Of a stretch of 20,604 nt of DNA, positions 15,555-20,604 are shown one piece after another (position 1 is the first letter of the stretch; each line of letters opens with the position of its first letter). This stretch comes from PWND01 sp964601515 (GTDB lineage: Bacteria; Bacteroidota; Bacteroidia; Bacteroidales; UBA7960). Location: assembly GCA_964601515.1 (NCBI GenBank), contig CAZRNU010000049.1, positions 1 to 20,604 on the forward strand, in the 5' to 3' direction. The notes beneath the pieces were generated by a model. It was not told the DNA's origin. It worked only from the letters and a program-made list of their open reading frames with translations, and did no database searches. The translations under genes and the position numbers were made by a program.

Positions 15555-15639
15555 TTAATATTTAGCTATGGAACATGAACATTTTCATTTTCAAGTTTGT
15601 TAATCCTATTGAAGCAATTTAGATATTCCTCAAAAAATA

Positions 15640-15647
15640 TAACTTTG
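15640..15647 (+). promoter_or_regulatory. Candidate promoter for the NifU-type gene
   Basis: TAACTTTG is an exact TAnnTTTG match, 50 nt before the ATG. ATTT/TTTA sits 18-19 bp upstream, near the consensus -33 TTTG. This is the best promoter in the window, and the 143-nt gap after the ATL gene supports a separate transcript. Confidence 0.5.
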
Positions 15648-15697
15648 CAAACTCTTAAAAAAATTATCATAATACTAACAATACAAATATTACAAAC

Positions 15698-15940
15698 ATG
15701 GCAAGTTCAAAAGAAGAATTAATCAAAAAAGTAGAAAATGTAATTGATCAAATCAGACCTTATCTTGAAGCTGATGGTGGAAATATAAGGTTTGTTAATA
15801 TAACCGACGATAATGTTGTTAATGTTGAATTGCTTGGCGCATGTGGAAGTTGCCCTATGAGTCAGATGACATTAAAAAACGGAGTTGAACAAGCTGTTAG
15901 AAAGGCTATTCCTGAGATAAAATCAGTAGAAGCAGTTTAA
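15698..15940 (+). CDS. NifU-like Fe-S cluster scaffold/carrier (Nfu domain)
   Basis: 80 aa, the free-standing C-terminal NifU (Nfu) domain. Two such subunits hold a [4Fe-4S] cluster through their CxxC motif and hand it to target enzymes. Seen: ENVIDQIRPYLEADGGNI at 13-30 and LLGACGSCPMSQMTLKNGVE with C49 and C52, both typical. No N-terminal scaffold or thioredoxin-like part is present, so it acts as a carrier more than as a first scaffold. A single gene with its own promoter-like box; it converges with nadE, the two stops being 11 nt apart. In related genomes it commonly lies near an Mrp-type ATPase; none is seen here. Confidence 0.94.
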   Translation: MASSKEELIKKVENVIDQIRPYLEADGGNIRFVNITDDNVVNVELLGACGSCPMSQMTLKNGVEQAVRKAIPEIKSVEAV

Positions 15941-15951
15941 TATTTTTTTTA

Positions 15952-17598
15952 CTAAAAAGAATATCTGGCAACAATTGGCATACGGCGTCCGATTCCAAAG
16001 GCTTTCCCTGAAATCCTCAGAACGGGCGCCGTTTGGTGTCTTTTATATTCATTTACATTAACCAGATACAAAACTCTTTTTACAACATCTTCATTAAACC
16101 CAAGTGCCACAATTTCATTTTGAGACATTCTGTTTTCAATATAATGTCTTAAAATTTGATCAAGCTCAGAGTACTCCGGCAAAGAGTCTGAATCTTTTTG
16201 GTTAGGTCTAAGTTCTGCCGAAGGTGGCTTAATAATGATATTTTCAGGAATTATCGCCTTTTCTTTATTAATGTAATTGGCCAACTCATATGCTTCTGTT
16301 TTATACACATCTCCTATAACTGACAATCCTCCGCACATATCTCCGTAAAGAGTACCATATCCCACAGCTGCTTCACTCTTATTACTGGTATTAAGCAATA
16401 CGTGACCAAATTTATTTGACAATCCCATTAAGATAATCGCCCTTGCTCTTGCTTGTAAATTTTCCTCTGCGATTCCGAATGAAGTGTCTTTAAAATTTGA
16501 TTCAAGTGTTTTTATAAGAGTATTATATGTATCGTTAATTGATATGATATCGTATTTTACATTAAGGTTATCAGCTATTTTAATAGCATCATAAACAGAA
16601 TGCTCTGAGGAAAAAGGTCCGGGCATCAGAATTGCCCAAACATTATCCTTACCCAAGGCCTCAACAGCAAGTGCAAGTACTAACGCAGAATCTAACCCTC
16701 CTGAAAGACCAAGTATAGCTTTTTGAAACCCAAGTTTACGGAAATAATCTTTAATTCCCATTATCAAAGCATTATAAATTAGAGCATATTTCTCTTCTTT
16801 ACTTTGAGTTCTTGAAAAGGAACATTCAGGAAGCTTATCAACTTCATCAAGATTAAATATTCTGAAATCTTCATTAAAAAAAGAAAGCTCAGCAACCACA
16901 CCTCCCCTGCTATTAATTACAAGGGAACCGCCGTCAAATAAAAGTTCTGTATGTGCCCCTACTTGATTTACGTTTATAAGAGGGATATTGTAATTTAATG
17001 CATTTGCACACATTGTGGTTTTACGCTCAATGGCGTGGTTATATGAAAATGGTGATGCTGAAATGTTAATTATTATGTCAGGATTTTGTTTTGACAGCTG
17101 TTCCATAGGCGAATTGGAATACAATGGACTTTGATTCATATTCCATAAATCTTCACAAACAGTAAGGGCGATTTTGACCCCATTTAAGTCAACGATATTA
17201 AACTCGGAAGCGGGTTCAAAATACCTGTATTCATCAAAAACGTCATAATCCGGCAAAAGTCCCTTATGGCATAAAGAGTCAACTCTTCCATTCTTTAAAA
17301 CATATGCAGAATTAAAAAGTCGCTTACCTTTCAATCCCGGATTAAATGACGGTGCACCAACAATTGCTGCAATTCCATTACAATGAGAAGCTATATTGTC
17401 AATAGCTTCCTTACAATTAACGACAAAACTGTCAAACTCTAGTAAATCTGCAGGTGGATATCCGCATACGGCAAGCTCTGAAAAAACAACGAGGTCGGCT
17501 CCTTGTTCTATTGCTACATTTATTGATTCTATTATACTGGATTTATTCCCTGAAAAATCACCAATTAAATAATTATGCTGCGCTAAAGCAATTTTCAT
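15952..17598 (-). CDS. nadE: Glutamine-dependent NAD+ synthetase
   Basis: 548 aa, two domains. Residues 1-~250 are a nitrilase-type glutaminase with E41 (FSELAVCGYPP), K112 (HKGLLPDYDVF) and C148 (ALTVCEDLW): a complete catalytic triad. From about 285 the NAD synthetase domain has the PP-loop SGGLDS (299-304) that binds ATP. The enzyme amidates nicotinate adenine dinucleotide to NAD+, drawing ammonia from glutamine through an internal tunnel; the last step of NAD synthesis. Start ATG is 10 nt downstream of the PorT-family gene stop, so the two are cotranscribed. The gene converges with the NifU-type gene. nadE beside gldB is a known arrangement in gliding Flavobacteria. Confidence 0.95.
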   Translation of the reverse strand: MKIALAQHNYLIGDFSGNKSSIIESINVAIEQGADLVVFSELAVCGYPPADLLEFDSFVVNCKEAIDNIASHCNGIAAIVGAPSFNPGLKGKRLFNSAYVLKNGRVDSLCHKGLLPDYDVFDEYRYFEPASEFNIVDLNGVKIALTVCEDLWNMNQSPLYSNSPMEQLSKQNPDIIINISASPFSYNHAIERKTTMCANALNYNIPLINVNQVGAHTELLFDGGSLVINSRGGVVAELSFFNEDFRIFNLDEVDKLPECSFSRTQSKEEKYALIYNALIMGIKDYFRKLGFQKAILGLSGGLDSALVLALAVEALGKDNVWAILMPGPFSSEHSVYDAIKIADNLNVKYDIISINDTYNTLIKTLESNFKDTSFGIAEENLQARARAIILMGLSNKFGHVLLNTSNKSEAAVGYGTLYGDMCGGLSVIGDVYKTEAYELANYINKEKAIIPENIIIKPPSAELRPNQKDSDSLPEYSELDQILRHYIENRMSQNEIVALGFNEDVVKRVLYLVNVNEYKRHQTAPVLRISGKAFGIGRRMPIVARYSF

Positions 17599-17608
17599 TA
17601 TGCTATTA

Positions 17609-18304
17609 TTAAAAGACGATACCTAATGTAACCTGAAAGTAGTTTGTAATAGCACTATGTTTGCGATCGTGTTCAGGTTTTGCCTTTAGCAAATTTGTAA
17701 AGCCATTATTGTATTCTAAACCAATAACAACAGATGCATTTTGCGCAAGAGAATACTCAACACCTGCTCCAATAACCAATCCCACGCGCATAAAAGTTAT
17801 ATCACTTTTTATATCAGGATCATCATCTACCCTAACGTATGTATCGTTATAAAACCTATCTGTTCCTTTTGCATTGATATTTGCCCCTAATCCCAATCCA
17901 AACTGCCCATAGTAAGTAGTGTATCCAACTTCATTAGTAAGAAGCTTAAGGGTTAATGGGATTTCAAGATACTGTAGATTATATGTTCTCCTTTGAGTAA
18001 CATCGGTTTCAACATTGTTTATCAGTTCTGTTGCCGGCATTAATAGTTTTCCACTCCAGTGAGATAGAAAGACACCTGATCCAACGTAGTAGTTATCTGC
18101 CAATCTGAAATCAGAGATCAATCCATAAGAAATACCAAAACGCACTCCTTCATTTTCAAAGTTTCTGGTTTCAGGTCTCAACCAACCTAAATTTGGAGAT
18201 GCCATAAGACCTAACTTCACAGATTTATAATCTTTATAGCCCTGAGAAAACACATTTACTGACAATGATATTATCAAGCTTATTGTTATGGCAATATTTT
18301 TCAT
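17609..18304 (-). CDS. PorT-family outer-membrane beta-barrel protein
   Basis: 231 aa from ATG 18304-18302. An ATG six codons upstream is possible, but the signal peptide MKNIAITISLIISLSVNVFS followed by QG is complete from the later one. The mature part has alternating strands with aromatic girdles ('VKLGLMASPNLGWLRP', 'GQFGLGLGANINAKG', 'VGLVIGAGVEYSL') and ends in QVTLGIVF, a terminal phenylalanine as expected for an outer-membrane barrel recognised by BAM. Fits the PorT-family barrel proteins (PF13568), about eight strands. Whether it is the Type IX secretion component PorT/SprT itself is not clear; the sequence lacks the HFGF-type start I associate with that protein. It is cotranscribed with nadE and divergent from gldB. 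Confidence 0.82.
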   Translation of the reverse strand: MKNIAITISLIISLSVNVFSQGYKDYKSVKLGLMASPNLGWLRPETRNFENEGVRFGISYGLISDFRLADNYYVGSGVFLSHWSGKLLMPATELINNVETDVTQRRTYNLQYLEIPLTLKLLTNEVGYTTYYGQFGLGLGANINAKGTDRFYNDTYVRVDDDPDIKSDITFMRVGLVIGAGVEYSLAQNASVVIGLEYNNGFTNLLKAKPEHDRKHSAITNYFQVTLGIVF

Positions 18305-18411
18305 AATTTTGATGTTTAACATATTAATACATTTGCAATATTAATCAAATTTTTCCATTTGAATAACAACGGGAAAAAACATAGATTGTTACATTATAAA
18401 TTATAACACTT

Positions 18412-19428
18412 ATGGCAAATAAAAAGTTTATTATTAAAACTATTTTGACAATTACGACAATAATATCAGTTTTTACATTTTCTTGCAAAACTCCTAACCC
18501 ATATGATGTAGACACTTCAAAAGTTATTGAAGAGCCGGTAAAAATCAGCAGATATGAAGTTGCATTATTTGAAGCAAATCCATATGATTTGCTTAAAGAT
18601 TTGGAGCCATATCAGGAGGAGTTTTCTTTTTTTATTGGTGAAGGATTGAAATCTGAGCAAGGGCAACAACAACTGTTCGATTTTGTTACCGATAGATTTT
18701 TGCAGGAATTGTATTTTGATGTAACCGAGCAATATGCAGACCTCACATTTCTAGAAAAAGAATTATCTCAAGCTTTCAGATATTACAGATACTACTATAA
18801 AGATCAAAATAATCCAAAAATATTCACCTACGTATCAGGGCTCGATTCCGAAATGCCTGTAAAATATGCTGAAGGTAATATTATAATTGGATTGGACATG
18901 TATTTAGGAAGACAATACCTCAACTATGAAAGAGCAGGGGTTTCTGCATTCAGACGACTAAGTTGTTCAAAGGAATATATTACTGCAGATATTATGAGAG
19001 TGATGGCAGAAATCAACATGCAATCAGAAATTAATTTACCTTCAAATTTTTTAGATTTTATTATTTATGAAGGAAAGACACTATATTTTCTTGACCTTAT
19101 GCTTCCAAACACTCCTGATTCCATAAAAATAAACTACACTACTAATCAAATAAGATGGATGGAGAGAAATTCAAGAAATGCATGGGCTTATTTTATAGAC
19201 AACGAACTTTTATTTACACAAGACCGACAGATAATCAGAAAATTTGTTGGAGATGCTCCATTTACTGCAGTATTTGGTCATGAATCAGCTCCAAGGGCGG
19301 GCGTATGGTTTGGATGGCAAATCGTTCGTGAGTTTATGAAAAGAAACCCTGACATTAGTATTCAGAAATTGCTTTTAGAACTAAAACCACAGGAAATACT
19401 AAATAAATCGGCGTACAAGCCTAAATAG
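18412..19428 (+). CDS. gldB: GldB-type lipoprotein
   Basis: 338 aa. Hydrophobic N-terminus with a cysteine at 25 after FTFS, a lipobox, so the protein is a lipoprotein. The remainder matches GldB, needed for gliding motility in Flavobacterium and widely kept in non-gliding Bacteroidota: the 'RYEVALFEANPYDL' start, 'IIGLDMYLG', 'DFIIYEGKTLYFLDLMLP', and 'GHESAPRAGVWFGWQIVREFM' near the end. The glutamate and histidine-containing segments recall a zinc-protease fold reported for relatives, not confirmed here. TTTG at 18358-18361 and a weak TAGATTGT 20 nt downstream may be its promoter. Its 3' end overlaps that of engB by 8 nt, tail to tail. gldC, its usual partner in Flavobacteria, is not in the window. 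Confidence 0.9.
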   Translation: MANKKFIIKTILTITTIISVFTFSCKTPNPYDVDTSKVIEEPVKISRYEVALFEANPYDLLKDLEPYQEEFSFFIGEGLKSEQGQQQLFDFVTDRFLQELYFDVTEQYADLTFLEKELSQAFRYYRYYYKDQNNPKIFTYVSGLDSEMPVKYAEGNIIIGLDMYLGRQYLNYERAGVSAFRRLSCSKEYITADIMRVMAEINMQSEINLPSNFLDFIIYEGKTLYFLDLMLPNTPDSIKINYTTNQIRWMERNSRNAWAYFIDNELLFTQDRQIIRKFVGDAPFTAVFGHESAPRAGVWFGWQIVREFMKRNPDISIQKLLLELKPQEILNKSAYKPK

Positions 19429-20038
19429 AATTAATTTCAGAGCTGTATTTTTTATTGTTAGCTTCAATAAATGAGAGCATTTCATCTCTGCCAACATTCT
19501 TTTCGCTTGAAGTAATAAAAATTTCAGGAAGAGGGTCCCAATTCTTAGCCAAAGTATTTTTATATTCTAACACATTGGCATTCAATTTATTTAAAGTAAG
19601 CTTATCGCTTTTTGTAAAAACAATTGCAAAAGGAATCTGATTTTCACCGAGCCAATTTACGTATTCAAGATCGTTTGATAAGGGCTTATGTCTTACGTCT
19701 ATAAGTAGAAACAAGCAAATTAGATTAGACCTTTTTTTAAGGTATGAATGAATCATTCTTTCCCATTTCTCTCTTTCAGATTTTGATACTTTCGCAAACC
19801 CAAAACCGGGTAAATCTGTAATATACCAAGATCCATTAATTAAAAAGTGATTTATCAGTTTTGTTTTACCCGGAGTAGAAGACGTTTTGGCCAGCGACTT
19901 TCGGCTAGTGACCATATTAATCAAAGATGATTTTCCCACATTAGATCTTCCAAAAAAAGCATATTCCGGGACTCCTGGCTTAGGGCAGTCTGAAAGCTTT
20001 TGCGAACTCTTAACAAACTCAGCCTCTTTTATTATCAT
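19421..20038 (-). CDS. engB: Ribosome biogenesis GTPase EngB (YsxC/YihA)
   Basis: 205 aa, the normal length. A small GTPase needed for assembly of the large ribosomal subunit. Seen: G1 GRSNVGKSS (30-38), G2 with T55-P-G-K-T, G3 DLPG (75-78), G4 TKSD (142-145) and G5 TSSE further on, all intact. No added domains. The ATG at 20038-20036 begins 7 nt after the stop of the acyltransferase gene, so these two leftward genes share a transcript. The stop codon lies inside the end of gldB. Confidence 0.96.
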   Translation of the reverse strand: MIIKEAEFVKSSQKLSDCPKPGVPEYAFFGRSNVGKSSLINMVTSRKSLAKTSSTPGKTKLINHFLINGSWYITDLPGFGFAKVSKSEREKWERMIHSYLKKRSNLICLFLLIDVRHKPLSNDLEYVNWLGENQIPFAIVFTKSDKLTLNKLNANVLEYKNTLAKNWDPLPEIFITSSEKNVGRDEMLSFIEANNKKYSSEINSI

Positions 20039-20045
20039 TATATTT

Positions 20046-20604
20046 TTAGTACTTTACGTGTCTTTCTTTCTTGATGTCGTAAATATCACCGATAGTAATC
20101 ATAATTCCGGTTTCCTCAACCCCACCAAATGTATCATTAATAGCCGTGCCAAATGTTTTCATTGTTGGGCTAAGATTCATATAAGAATTAAATAAGGGCG
20201 GAATATTTTCATTAAAACTACGCACTTCTCTGAACAATATTTTATGATTTTCATCTATAGATCCGGCACTAAATAGTTTATCAAAAGAAGATACATCTGT
20301 TTTGAATCCAAGGGGATTTTTGGGGTATATCATTTTCTCTTTATCGGGGAAAAATTTGTTCATAAAGAACAGAATCATATCTCTCGCAATAGGATTAAAA
20401 GTAGTGTACATTGTTACCTTTCCAAAAAAATACTTCATGTCAGGATTATTAACTACAAGTGCTCCTAGCCCATCCCACAGATTATCAAGAGAATACAAAC
20501 TCTTTCGGCTAACCCTGGCTGATTGGTAATTAGGCTGAACAAAAGAACGACCTAATTCAATAGTATACGGAAAATATTCATTAATAAACTTTTCTGTAAA
20601 CTCA
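20046..20604 (-). CDS. Hemolysin/OlsB-type GNAT N-acyltransferase, 5' end cut by the window
   Basis: Partial: 185 codons are visible and the frame stays open to the window edge, so the N-terminus is outside. The visible part begins EFTEKFINEYFPYTIELGR, then SFVQPNYQSAR: the ELGRSFV motif is the hallmark of the COG3176 'putative hemolysin' family of GNAT-fold N-acyltransferases, which includes ornithine acyltransferase OlsB and glycine acyltransferase GlsB of gut Bacteroides. These move an acyl chain from acyl carrier protein to an amino acid to start aminolipid synthesis. The C-terminal part carries DNLWDGLGALV and GMITIGDIYD-like residues but no second (PlsC-type) acyltransferase domain within view. 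Substrate is not deducible. A TTG near 20498 is internal, not the start. Cotranscribed with engB. Confidence 0.85.
   Translation of the reverse strand, partial: EFTEKFINEYFPYTIELGRSFVQPNYQSARVSRKSLYSLDNLWDGLGALVVNNPDMKYFFGKVTMYTTFNPIARDMILFFMNKFFPDKEKMIYPKNPLGFKTDVSSFDKLFSAGSIDENHKILFREVRSFNENIPPLFNSYMNLSPTMKTFGTAINDTFGGVEETGIMITIGDIYDIKKERHVKY

Noticed and set aside
17609..18304. Type IX secretion PorT proper
   Set aside because: Barrel-family match only; the start and internal motifs I would expect of the secretion component are not there, so no gene symbol given.
20302..20529. Rightward 75-codon ORF near the right edge
   Set aside because: Antisense to the acyltransferase gene, whose ELGRSFV motif fixes the coding strand.
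1..20604. tRNA, rRNA, transposase, integrase or prophage genes
   Set aside because: None recognised on either strand; the accessory block carries no mobility gene within this window.

Overview
The window is AT-rich DNA from a member of the Bacteroidota. The lineage call rests on several marks seen together: a GldB lipoprotein gene, a PorT-family barrel gene, an HU-CCDC81/SPOR fusion, a bacterial GH3-type adenylate-forming enzyme, a two-domain glutamine-dependent NAD synthetase next to gldB, weak Shine-Dalgarno sequences, and TAnnTTTG -7 promoter boxes. I cannot name the genus.

Left third (1-6950), accessory defence-like DNA: a membrane-anchored KAP-family P-loop NTPase gene points right. Facing it, tail to tail, is a leftward pair: a full-length MmeI-type (Type IIL) restriction-modification enzyme and, 13 nt downstream, a protein with an HNH-like core that has lost most of its zinc-ligand cysteines. 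A short reading frame starts 4 nt after the KAP stop and runs into antisense of the HNH-like gene; it may be a truncated partner gene. The first ~250 bases hold only an open stretch without a start. A stem-loop terminator and a 63-bp heptamer tandem repeat mark the edge between this block and the housekeeping DNA.

Right two thirds (7061-20604), ordinary chromosome: a secreted S9 prolyl-oligopeptidase-type peptidase and ispE (leftward); GH3-type enzyme, an exported propeller-like protein and a deoxynucleoside kinase (rightward); a tight run of HU-SPOR protein, trmB and an alkyltransferase-like protein; a NifU-type Fe-S scaffold with its own promoter; leftward PorT-family gene and nadE; gldB; and leftward, a GNAT/hemolysin-type N-acyltransferase (5' end outside the window) with engB. 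The genes serve isoprenoid precursor synthesis, nucleotide salvage, tRNA modification, Fe-S assembly, NAD synthesis, ribosome assembly, aminolipid synthesis and envelope functions, and are packed with small gaps. No tRNA, rRNA, CRISPR array, transposase or integrase was seen. The longest gene-free stretches are the first 340 bases, 6801-7060 (terminator plus repeats) and 13231-13469 (nothing convincing). The most interesting part is the KAP / MmeI / degenerate-HNH block.
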